Shown here piece after piece: positions 16,084 through 24,190 of a stretch of 35,058 nt of DNA; position 1 is the stretch's first letter; the number at the start of each line of letters is the position of its first letter. The DNA comes from Opitutus sp. GAS368 (GTDB taxonomy: Bacteria > Verrucomicrobiota > Verrucomicrobiia > Opitutales > Opitutaceae). The translations under genes and the position numbers were made by a program. The DNA is taken from assembly GCA_945862035.1 (NCBI GenBank), contig CAMAXB010000002.1:1-35058 (forward strand). The letters are read 5' to 3'. Below the pieces are notes generated by a model, which worked only from the letters and a program-made list of their open reading frames with translations, made no database searches and had not been told where the DNA came from.

Positions 16084-17472
16084 TTAGCCCGCGTTGCTGT
16101 AGCGCAACGGGTCGAGCTGGTGACGCCGCACCAGCCGGAAGTAGTGCGAGCGGTCGATGCCCGCGAGGCGGGCGGCGGCTGCCATATTGCCGCGGGCGAG
16201 GCGCAGGCCCTGCTCGAGGTAACGCCGCTCGAAGGCCGCTTTGGCCTCGGCATAGGTGCCGGTGAGGTTGGCGGGCGCGGGCGGGACGTCGCCGGCCCGA
16301 CTAGTCTCGCGCAGGATGCGCTCCGGAAGATCGGCGACGTCGATCCATTCGCGGTCGTGGAGGACGGCGAAGCGCTCAACCAGATGCTCGAGCTCACGGA
16401 CGTTGCCGGGCCAGCCGTAGACCTTGAGGCGGTGGACCGCGTCGGACGTGAAGCCGACGAGGGGGGACCGCGTATTGCGGTAGCGGCGGAGGAAGTGGTC
16501 GATCAGCAGACTGATGTCCACCGGCCGTTTGCGCAGCGGCGGCAGGGTCAGCGAGATCACGTGCAGGCGGTAGAAGAGATCGGTGCGGAAACGTCCCGCC
16601 TCGATTTCCTTTTGCAGGTCGCGGTTGGTCGCGGCGATCACGCGGGCGTGCGATTGCAGGGTCTCGGTGCCACCCACGCGGTTGAACTTGCCGCTCTGCA
16701 GCACGCGCAGGAGCTTGGACTGCAGGGGGTAGCTCATCTCGCCGATCTCATCGAGGAAGAGCGTGCCGGCGCCCGCCTCCTCAAAGCGGCCGACCCGCTG
16801 GTCCGTGGCGCCGGTGAATGCGCCGCGATCGTGCCCAAAGAGTTCGCTCTCGAGTAGGTTCTCCGGGATCGCCGCGCAGTTAATTTCGACGAAGGGCTGG
16901 TTGTGCCGCGGGCTGCGCAGGTGCAGGGCCTGTGCCACCAGCTGCTTGCCGGTACCCGTCTCGCCCAAAATCAGCACGCGGCTGTCGCTGCGGGCCACGG
17001 CCTCAATCGTATCAAAGACCGCCTTCATCGCCGGATCCTCGGAAATCATGCCCTCGCGCCGCACCTCCGCCTGGCCATCCGGCTCCTGCTCGCGGCTGAT
17101 CAACTTGGCCAGGCGGGCCAGCAGTTCCTCCGGCACAACCGGTTTCTCCAGATAGTCGGAAACGCCCAGCCGGGTCGCCTCAATCGCCGTCTTTTCATTG
17201 CCGTGGCTGGTGATCATCACGATCGGGATTCGGCTGCCCTGACCCCGCAGGCGGCGGATCAGCTCGAATCCTCCCATCTCCCTAATCACCAGCGTCGTGA
17301 TCACCAAGTCATACGCCTGCTTCTTCACCATGCGGAGCGCCCGCAGCGGGCTGCCGCAAATCACGGCGGCGCGGCAATGGGGCTTCAGCAGAGCTCGCAC
17401 CTCCTGACAAAACACGGGGATATCGTCGACGATCAGAATGCGGGCCGAGGCGAGGGCGGCATAGGGATTCAC
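16084..17472 (-). CDS. Sigma54-dependent response-regulator-like activator with degenerate receiver
   Basis: This NtrC-family activator (462 aa) has a receiver domain (about 10-125), an AAA+ sigma54-interaction domain (about 140-375) and a Fis-type helix-turn-helix (AAARLAGIDRSHYFRLVRRH at the C-terminus). Walker A is GETGTGKQ (170-177), the sigma54-contact loop GAFTGA is at 217-222, and Walker B is GTLFLDEIGE, so ATP-driven open-complex formation should be intact. In the receiver, the acidic pair DD (16-17), Thr88 and Lys110 are present, but the phospho-acceptor position reads YDLVITT, with Thr60 where Asp is expected. The start is GTG at 17472. It is divergent from the symporter and sits between the palindromic sites it probably binds. 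No histidine kinase gene is in the window. Confidence 0.93.
   Translation of the reverse strand: MNPYAALASARILIVDDIPVFCQEVRALLKPHCRAAVICGSPLRALRMVKKQAYDLVITTLVIREMGGFELIRRLRGQGSRIPIVMITSHGNEKTAIEATRLGVSDYLEKPVVPEELLARLAKLISREQEPDGQAEVRREGMISEDPAMKAVFDTIEAVARSDSRVLILGETGTGKQLVAQALHLRSPRHNQPFVEINCAAIPENLLESELFGHDRGAFTGATDQRVGRFEEAGAGTLFLDEIGEMSYPLQSKLLRVLQSGKFNRVGGTETLQSHARVIAATNRDLQKEIEAGRFRTDLFYRLHVISLTLPPLRKRPVDISLLIDHFLRRYRNTRSPLVGFTSDAVHRLKVYGWPGNVRELEHLVERFAVLHDREWIDVADLPERILRETSRAGDVPPAPANLTGTYAEAKAAFERRYLEQGLRLARGNMAAAARLAGIDRSHYFRLVRRHQLDPLRYSNAG
16093..16108 (-). promoter_or_regulatory. Activator site upstream of the dehydrogenase promoter (distal, intragenic)
   Basis: The plus-strand sequence GTTGCTGTAGCGCAAC has the GTTG-N8-CAAC form and lies inside the last codons of the regulator gene (encoding LRYSNA). 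Its centre is 31 bp (about three helical turns) from the proximal site and 97 bp from the -12 GC. The coding constraint makes chance a real alternative. Confidence 0.45.
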
Positions 17473-17489
17473 GTTGTTGATAAGACAAC
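17473..17489 (+). promoter_or_regulatory. Activator site 1 between regulator and symporter (GTTG-N9-CAAC)
   Basis: GTTGTTGATAAGACAAC begins at the base next to the regulator's GTG start codon. It is the distal site for the symporter promoter and, by position, could also repress or tune the regulator's own transcription. Its spacing to site 2 and to the -24 element is the same as at the receptor promoter. Confidence 0.6.
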
Positions 17490-17493
17490 ACTA

Positions 17494-17509
17494 GTTGTTT
17501 CAGGGCAAC
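17494..17509 (+). promoter_or_regulatory. Activator site 2 between regulator and symporter (GTTG-N8-CAAC)
   Basis: GTTGTTTCAGGGCAAC lies 4 bp after site 1, centred 53 bp upstream of the -12 GC. The bases between the two sites also make an ACAAC/GTTGT inverted repeat with the site ends, so more than one dimer register is possible. Confidence 0.6.
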
Positions 17510-17540
17510 TTTAAAAAGCGCTCTTCCCGTTGTTTGTCAC

Positions 17541-17556
17541 TGGCATGATGACTGCT
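17541..17556 (+). promoter_or_regulatory. Sigma54 (-24/-12) promoter of the symporter operon
   Basis: TGGCATGATGACTGCT matches TGGCAYG-N4-YTGCW completely, with GG-N10-GC. It is the best sigma54 match noticed in the window. Transcription should start near 17567, with a leader of about 47 nt before the GTG at 17614. Confidence 0.75.
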
Positions 17557-17613
17557 GCTTCAGATTGATCCGCCGGTTTTTTTGAGAATTGTAATTAGTC
17601 TACCCCGCTCCAC

Positions 17614-18882
17614 GTGACACTTTCCGCCTGGTACCTGTTGTTGTTGGCCGTGCCCGTGCTCCTCGCCGGCGAAGCCGTCTGTCGGCGCGTGCCGGTTCTG
17701 GCGCGCTTCAACATCCCGGCGCCGGTCGTCGGAGGGCTGGGCACCAGCCTGCTCGTGCTCGCGCTGTCGTTTGCCGGGGTCACGATCTCGTTCTCGTCGC
17801 GCACGGACGCGGCGTGGTGGACCTGGCTGGTCACGCCGGAGATCGAGTGGCTCACGCGGCCGCAGAAGGCGGTGAACCTGCCGCTGCTGATCGCCTTCTT
17901 CACCTGCGTTGGACTGAACTCGACGTGGCGCATCGTCAGGTCCGGCAGCTGGCAGCTCCTGCTCTTCTGGGGCCTTGCGACGGTGCTGGCGGTCGGCCAG
18001 AGCTTCACCGGTGTCGCGTTGGCGAACGTTCTCGGCGTTGATTCGTTACTCGGCCTGATCTGCGGCAGCGTGTCCATGACCGGGGGCCATGGCACCGCGC
18101 TGGGCTTCGCCGACACGATCAAGCAGGCTGGCTACGCCGAGGCCGCCACGGCGGGCGCGGCGGCGGCGACCTTTGGCTTGGTGGCCGGTGGGCTGCTCGG
18201 CGGGCCGATCGGCACGCGGCTGATCCAGCGCTTCCAGCTTCCCGTCCCGGGTGCGGCGCGGGCGTCGTCAGCCGGCTCGTCTTCCGCTGGTGGCATCCTC
18301 ACCGATATCGGCCGCCTGGCCGGCACGGGTCGCAGTGCGGTGGTGCATCTGCTGATTCTCGCCGGCTGCATCAAGGTCGGCGCGTGGGTCTCCTACTTCC
18401 TGCAATCCCTCGGGATCGTGTTTCCCGCCTACATGGGGGCTTTGCTCGTGGGCGTCGCCCTGCGGAATTTTCTCGATGCCACCGGCCGCCCGTGGATCCG
18501 CAGCGAGGTGGTGGACCTGATCGGCGCGGTCGCACTGGGTCTCTTCCTGGCGATGGCCATGGCCAGCCTCAATCTGCGCGAACTCGCCGGTGCCGCTGGC
18601 CCAATGCTTATCATCCTCGTGGCTCAGGTCACGCTCACCGCGCTGTTCGCCTGGTGGGTCACCTTCAGACTGCTCGGCCGCGACTACGATGCGGCCGTCA
18701 TGGCGGGTGGTCACTGCGGCTTCGCGCTCGGTGCCACACCCAATGCCGTGGCCAACATGGACGCCCTTGCGCGGCGCTACGGCCCCGCGCCCCGCGCCTA
18801 CACCGTTGTTCCGCCCGTGGGAGCCTTCCTCATCGATTTCACCAACGCCCTCACGATCACGGCTTTCCTTAACTTTCTCTGA
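17614..18882 (+). CDS. Sodium/glutamate symporter family (GltS/ESS) transporter
   Basis: This is an inner-membrane carrier with about ten hydrophobic segments in two inverted halves. Each half has the Gly-rich re-entrant loop of the ESS family: SVSMTGGHGTALGFADT around residue 155, and MAGGHCGFALGATPNAVANM around 367. Family members import glutamate with sodium; whether this one prefers L- or D-glutamate or another acidic amino acid cannot be seen. The length (422 aa) is typical. The start is GTG at 17614 (MTLSAWYLLLL), placing the first membrane helix directly after the N-terminus. It leads an operon with the two deacylase genes (gaps of 51 and 24 bp) under the sigma54 promoter at 17541. It is most similar in context to uptake of an amino acid released in the periplasm (inference). 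Confidence 0.9.
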   Translation: MTLSAWYLLLLAVPVLLAGEAVCRRVPVLARFNIPAPVVGGLGTSLLVLALSFAGVTISFSSRTDAAWWTWLVTPEIEWLTRPQKAVNLPLLIAFFTCVGLNSTWRIVRSGSWQLLLFWGLATVLAVGQSFTGVALANVLGVDSLLGLICGSVSMTGGHGTALGFADTIKQAGYAEAATAGAAAATFGLVAGGLLGGPIGTRLIQRFQLPVPGAARASSAGSSSAGGILTDIGRLAGTGRSAVVHLLILAGCIKVGAWVSYFLQSLGIVFPAYMGALLVGVALRNFLDATGRPWIRSEVVDLIGAVALGLFLAMAMASLNLRELAGAAGPMLIILVAQVTLTALFAWWVTFRLLGRDYDAAVMAGGHCGFALGATPNAVANMDALARRYGPAPRAYTVVPPVGAFLIDFTNALTITAFLNFL

Positions 18883-18933
18883 TCCGTTCTCCGCGGCGCG
18901 CCGGCCGCTGCCGGCATTCCAACCCCTCCTCCC

Positions 18934-20523
18934 ATGACAACCTCGTTCATCCCGCGCCTCCTCCGCTTTGCGCTCGTGGCGCTCGCCGGTCCCGTAGCCC
19001 TGCTCGCTCAGTACGACATCCTCATCCGGGGTGGCCGCGTCCTTGATGGCTCCGCCAGCCCCTGGCGCCATGCGGACATTGCGATCACCGGTGATCGCAT
19101 CATGGAGGTCGGCTTCATTCCGACCACCGCCACCGCCAAGCGCGTGATCAACGCTGCCGGCAAGTACGTGACCCCCGGTTTCATCGATGCGCACTCCCAC
19201 GTCGCTCCGGAGATCGGAACCGAAAAGGGCGCGCCCGCCATCCCCATGCTCCTGCAGGGTGTCACCACCGCGATGATCAATCCCGACGGCGGCGGGCCGG
19301 CCGATCTCAAGCCGCAGCTGGACGCCATCCGCACGCAGCGCCCGGGGCTCAACATCGTGCCGATGATCGGTCACAACGGGGTCCGCAGCACGGTCATGGG
19401 CATGGAAAACCGGGCGCCCACCCCGGAGGAACTCCAGCAGATGAAGGACTACGTCCGAGGCGCCATGCAGCTGGGCGCCTTCGGCTTCTCCAGCGGCCCG
19501 TTCTACACCCCCGGAAAATTTTCCACGACCGATGAGCTCGTCGCCCTCGCCCGTGTTGCCAATGAGACGCCGGGCGCATTCCACATCAGTCACGTTCGCG
19601 ACGAGGCCTCCTACGATGTCGGCGTGGTTGAGGCCGTGAACGAGTTGATCGAGGTCTCCCGCCAGACAGGCATCATCGGTGTCGCCACCCACATCAAGTG
19701 CATCGGTCCGACGGTGTGGGGCAAGTCCGCCGACATCATCGCGAACATCAACAAGGCCCGGGCCGAGGGGCTCTCAATCTGGTCCGACCAGTACGCCTAC
19801 GCCGCCTCCAGCACCGGTCTCCAGGCCGCGCTAGTCCCTGGCTGGGCCCAGGAGGGCGGCCCGACCGCACTCCGCACCCGCCTCGCCAACCCCGAGCAGC
19901 GCGCGACGATCCGGCTCGAGATGGTCGACAACCTCGCCCGCCGCGCCGGCGCCAATGCCGTCATGATCGCGAGCCACGCCGCCGACCGGAAGCTGGAGGG
20001 CAAGCGCCTCGACGAGATCGCGCGCGAGCGTTTGCAGGACCCGGTCGACACCGCCATCGACATCCTCATGGCGGGCGGCGCCTCGATCGTCTCGTTCAAC
20101 ATGAACGAGACCGATCTCGAGGCCTTCATGAAGCAGCCGTGGAACATGACCTGCAGCGACGGCGGCCTGCCCGAGTTTGGCGTCGGCGCCGGTCACCCGC
20201 GCAGCTACGGCGCCTTCTCGCGCAAGATCCGCCGCTACGTCGTCGAGCGGGGCGCCATTTCCCTGGAGCATGCCATCCATACCTCCACCGGCCTCACCGC
20301 CGGCGTGTTCGGCATCAAGGACCGCGGCGTCCTCGTCCGTGGCGCCTATGCCGACATCCTCGTCTTCGATCTCGCCACGGTCACCGATCTCGCGACCTAC
20401 GAGCAGCCCCACGCCTATTCGACCGGCATGGACTTCATTCTCATCAACGGTCAGGTCGCCGTGGCCGACGGCAAGGTGACGCCCGAGCGCCACGGCCGCG
20501 TCCTCCTCCGCCACCAACAATAA
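18934..20523 (+). CDS. Exported N-acyl-D-amino-acid deacylase family amidohydrolase
   Basis: This 529-residue metal-dependent amidohydrolase is of the D-aminoacylase group, which cleaves the acyl group from N-acyl-D-amino acids. A signal peptide (FALVALAGPVALLAQ) precedes the beta-sandwich start YDILIRGGRVLDGSASPW. Metal-binding HSH is at 87-89 (FIDAHSHV). Then come HISHVRDE, HIKCIGPTVWGKS, the conserved TCSDGG with its catalytic Asp, and HPRSYGAFSRKIRRYV, all D-aminoacylase landmarks. The usual NCG cysteine metal ligand is replaced: the segment reads GVTTAMINPDGG. It is periplasmic by its signal peptide. It follows the symporter by 51 bp, suggesting that the product is the symporter's substrate. 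The exact acyl group and amino acid are unknown; a related periplasmic amidase or dipeptidase activity is the main alternative. Confidence 0.85.
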   Translation: MTTSFIPRLLRFALVALAGPVALLAQYDILIRGGRVLDGSASPWRHADIAITGDRIMEVGFIPTTATAKRVINAAGKYVTPGFIDAHSHVAPEIGTEKGAPAIPMLLQGVTTAMINPDGGGPADLKPQLDAIRTQRPGLNIVPMIGHNGVRSTVMGMENRAPTPEELQQMKDYVRGAMQLGAFGFSSGPFYTPGKFSTTDELVALARVANETPGAFHISHVRDEASYDVGVVEAVNELIEVSRQTGIIGVATHIKCIGPTVWGKSADIIANINKARAEGLSIWSDQYAYAASSTGLQAALVPGWAQEGGPTALRTRLANPEQRATIRLEMVDNLARRAGANAVMIASHAADRKLEGKRLDEIARERLQDPVDTAIDILMAGGASIVSFNMNETDLEAFMKQPWNMTCSDGGLPEFGVGAGHPRSYGAFSRKIRRYVVERGAISLEHAIHTSTGLTAGVFGIKDRGVLVRGAYADILVFDLATVTDLATYEQPHAYSTGMDFILINGQVAVADGKVTPERHGRVLLRHQQ

Positions 20524-20547
20524 CCTCCCTTTCTCGTCTTTCCTCCT

Positions 20548-22137
20548 ATGAAGACCCGTTCTCTCCGCCTCTCCGGGTTCGCGCTGCTAGCCTGCGCCGC
20601 CGCCTCAACCCTCGCCGCCCAGTCCTACGATGTCCTCATCCGCGGTGGCCGTGTGATCGACGGCACCGGCAGCCCCTGGCGCTACGCCGATGTCGCCATT
20701 AAGGGCGACCGCATCGTCGAGGTCGGCCCGATTCCCGCCGAAGCCACCGCCACCCGCGTGATCGATGCGCGCAACCGCTAGGTCACCCCGGGCTTCATCG
20801 ACCCGCACTCGCATGCGATGCCTGGGCTCACCACGGCCGAACTCGCGGGCGCTCCGCCCATCCTCTACCAGGGCATTACCACCGTGCTGATCAATCCGGA
20901 CGGCGGCGGGCCGGCCGATCTCGAGGACCAGCTCCGGCCCACGCGCCAGCATGGGCCGGGCGTCAACGTCGCGCCCATGATCGGCCACAATGGCGTGCGC
21001 TCGACCGTCATGGGCCTCGAGGACCGCCTGCCGACTCCGGACGAGCTCGAGCAGATGAAGACCTACGTGCGAAAGGCGATGGAGCTCGGCGCCTTTGGCT
21101 TCTCCAGCGGTCCGTTCTACATCCCGGGCAAGTACTCCAAGACCGACGAGATTGTCACGCTCGCGAAGGTCGCGGCCGAATTCCCCGAGACGTTTCACAT
21201 CAGCCACATTCGCGACGAGTCCAGCTACGACATTGGCGTGGTCGCCGCGGTCAACGAGCTGATTGAGATCTCCCGGCAGGCCAAGATCCCGGGCATTGTC
21301 ACCCATATCAAGGGCATCGGACCCACCGTCTGGGGCAAGTCGGCCGAGGTCATCGCCAATATCAACAAGGCCCGCGCCGAGGGCCTCGAGATCTGGGCGG
21401 ACCAGTATCCGTACTCCGCCTCCGGCTCGAGCCTCCAGGCCTCGCTCGTCCCGGGCTGGGCGCAGGAGGGCGGCCAGCAGGCCATCGCCACTCGCCTCTC
21501 CAATCCCGAGCAGCGCGCGACGATCCGGATCGAGATGTTGGAGAATCTCGCCCGCCGCGCCGGCGCGAACGCCATCATGATCCGCCGCCACGCAGCCAAT
21601 CCGAAGCTGGAGGGCCGCCGTCTCGATGAGATCGCCCGCGAGCGGCTGCAGGAGCCGATCGACACCGCGATTGACATGCTCATCGCCGGCGGCGCCGCGA
21701 TCGTCTCCTTCAACATGAACGAGAGCGACGTCGAGGCCTACATGCGCCAGCCGTGGAACATGACCTGCACCGACGGCGGGCTCGTCACGTTTGGCTCCGG
21801 GGCCGAGCACCCGCGCGCCTACGGCGCCTTCCCGCGCAAGATCCGCCGCTACGCCCTCGACCGCGGCGCGATCACGCTGGAACACGCGATCCACACCTCC
21901 ACCGGCCTCACCGCCGGCGTGCTCAACATCCAGGACCGTGGCGTGCTGCGCCCGGGCGCCTATGCCGATGTCGTCGTGTTCAATCCGGAAACCATCAACG
22001 ACCCCGCCGCCTACGACGCGCCGCATGCGTACTCGACCGGCATGGACTACGTGCTGGTCAACGGGAAGTTCGCCCTCGCCGAGGGCAAGGTGCTCCCGGA
22101 ACGGCACGGCCGCGTGCTGCTCCGGCATCAGCAGTAG
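20548..22137 (+). pseudogene. Second N-acyl-D-amino-acid deacylase copy interrupted by an in-frame amber codon
   Basis: This is a tandem paralogue of the preceding gene, 24 bp downstream, with a signal peptide (GFALLACAAASTLAAQ) and the same landmarks (HISHIRDE, HIKGIGPTVWGKS, TCTDGG, HPRAYGAFPRKIRRYA). Codon 78 is TAG at 20779-20781. The paralogue has Tyr78 (TAC) there, and the frame continues without further damage for more than 450 codons. Translation restarting at the next ATG (20818) would lose the signal peptide and the HSH metal ligands, so the gene is probably inactive if the base is right. A single recent C-to-G change, a base-calling error, or suppressed readthrough would each explain it. 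It is annotated as one gene with a nonsense codon. Confidence 0.8.
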
Positions 22138-22170
22138 TCCACTCCTCCCCGCATCTCCTCCGCGCTCCGC

Positions 22171-22197
22171 GCCCGCCCAGCTCCGCGCCGGGCGGGC
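22171..22197 (+). terminator. Hairpin after the deacylase operon
   Basis: GCCCGCCC and GGGCGGGC form an 8-bp perfect stem with an 11-nt loop, in the 155-bp gap between the deacylase copy and moxR. There is no T-tract. It probably marks the end of the sigma54 operon. Confidence 0.45.
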
Positions 22198-22292
22198 ATC
22201 CGCAGGGTCCGGTACGGCCCGAGCCGTTCCCGGGCCCATCGGACCTTGTCTCTCCCGGCATCATCGGTCTTCACTTCCTTATCTCTTCCTTC

Positions 22293-23255
<963 letters not shown>

Positions 23256-23272
23256 TCCGCCGCGGTCCGCCC

Positions 23273-24181
23273 ATGGACGCTGCTCCTGCTCCCACCCCGG
23301 CCGCGCCCGACGCCTCCCTCGCGCGGCTGCGCCGCATCGAGTGGAGCGTGCGCAATGCCGTGCAGAGCATGATGACGGGCGAGTACCTCTCCGTCTTCCG
23401 CGGCCGGGGCATGGAGTTCGACCAGGTGGCGAAGTATAATTTCGGTGACGACATCCGCGACGTCGACTGGAAGGTCACCCCCCGACTCGGCGAACCGTAC
23501 CGCAAGGTCTTTGTCGAGGAGCGCGACATCACCGTCATCCTCGTCTTCGAGGACACCCCGAGCCTGCAGTTCGGCTCGCGTGGTCCCACCCGCCGCCAGG
23601 CCCTGCTCGATGTCGCCGAGCTGATCCTGCTGATCGCCGCGGTCTGCCGCGACCGGGTGGGCTTCGTCCACGCCACGCCTTCCGCCCACGTCGACCGGCC
23701 CCCGGCCGGCGGATCGGGTCGCATCCTGCGCGCCGCAGCCTCGCTGCGTGCACTGCCCCCGCCCGACCCGGTGGCCGCGCCGGCGCCGGCCGCGATTCCG
23801 TGGGCTTTGCTCGAGGGCTGCGCGCCGCGCAACAGCATCCTCGTCTGGTGCGGCGATTTCGCCCCGCGGCCCTTTCCGCCCGCGTGGGCCGGCCTGCAGC
23901 AGCGCTACCAGACCATCGGCGTGCGGATCGACGACCCGTGGGATCTCGCCTTTCCTGCGGGCCAGCGCTTCGCCGCCTACGACCCGGCCTCCGGCCGCGT
24001 CGACCCGTTCGAGGACTCGCCGACCGCCCGCGGCGCGCACGCCGCCTGGCGCGCGGCGCGCGAGGAGGGCTGGCGCCGGCTCTTCCCGGATCCGTTCGGC
24101 CGCCTCGCCGTCGGCACCGGTGATGACCTGCTCGCCGCGGTCGTCCGCTTTTTTCACGCCCGCCGCCGGGCCCTCGGCTGA
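23273..24181 (+). CDS. DUF58 domain protein of the Bat operon
   Basis: The DUF58 signature is clear: GEYLSVFRGRGMEFDQVAKYNFGDDIRDVDWKVTPRLGEPYRKVFVEERDITV at about 35-90. The following VWA-like fold starts ILVFEDTPSLQFGS, where the MIDAS pattern DxSxS is changed to DTPS, so metal binding may be lost. The 302-residue length is usual. No membrane segment is visible. It lies between moxR (17 bp upstream) and batA (9 bp downstream), as in many Bat operons. The biochemical role is not established for the family; a link to envelope stress or surface protein assembly is inferred from homologous loci. Confidence 0.9.
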   Translation: MDAAPAPTPAAPDASLARLRRIEWSVRNAVQSMMTGEYLSVFRGRGMEFDQVAKYNFGDDIRDVDWKVTPRLGEPYRKVFVEERDITVILVFEDTPSLQFGSRGPTRRQALLDVAELILLIAAVCRDRVGFVHATPSAHVDRPPAGGSGRILRAAASLRALPPPDPVAAPAPAAIPWALLEGCAPRNSILVWCGDFAPRPFPPAWAGLQQRYQTIGVRIDDPWDLAFPAGQRFAAYDPASGRVDPFEDSPTARGAHAAWRAAREEGWRRLFPDPFGRLAVGTGDDLLAAVVRFFHARRRALG

Positions 24182-24190
24182 ACCCCGCCC

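Noticed and set aside
18268-19692. 474-codon minus-strand ORF opposite the symporter and first deacylase
   Set aside because: It is an antisense shadow; the plus strand has intact, recognisable proteins.
20779-20781. TAG as a pyrrolysine or recoded codon in the second deacylase
   Set aside because: The paralogue has Tyr at this residue, nothing in the window suggests recoding machinery, and a single base change is simpler.
20605-22239. 544-codon minus-strand ORF opposite the interrupted deacylase
   Set aside because: The frame is long and the sense strand has a stop, but the sense frame keeps all deacylase landmarks and the antisense product has no recognisable domain.
21753-22292. Long N-terminal extension of the MoxR ORF
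   Set aside because: It overlaps the deacylase gene in another frame and has an Arg-rich shadow composition; the family N-terminus begins at 22293.
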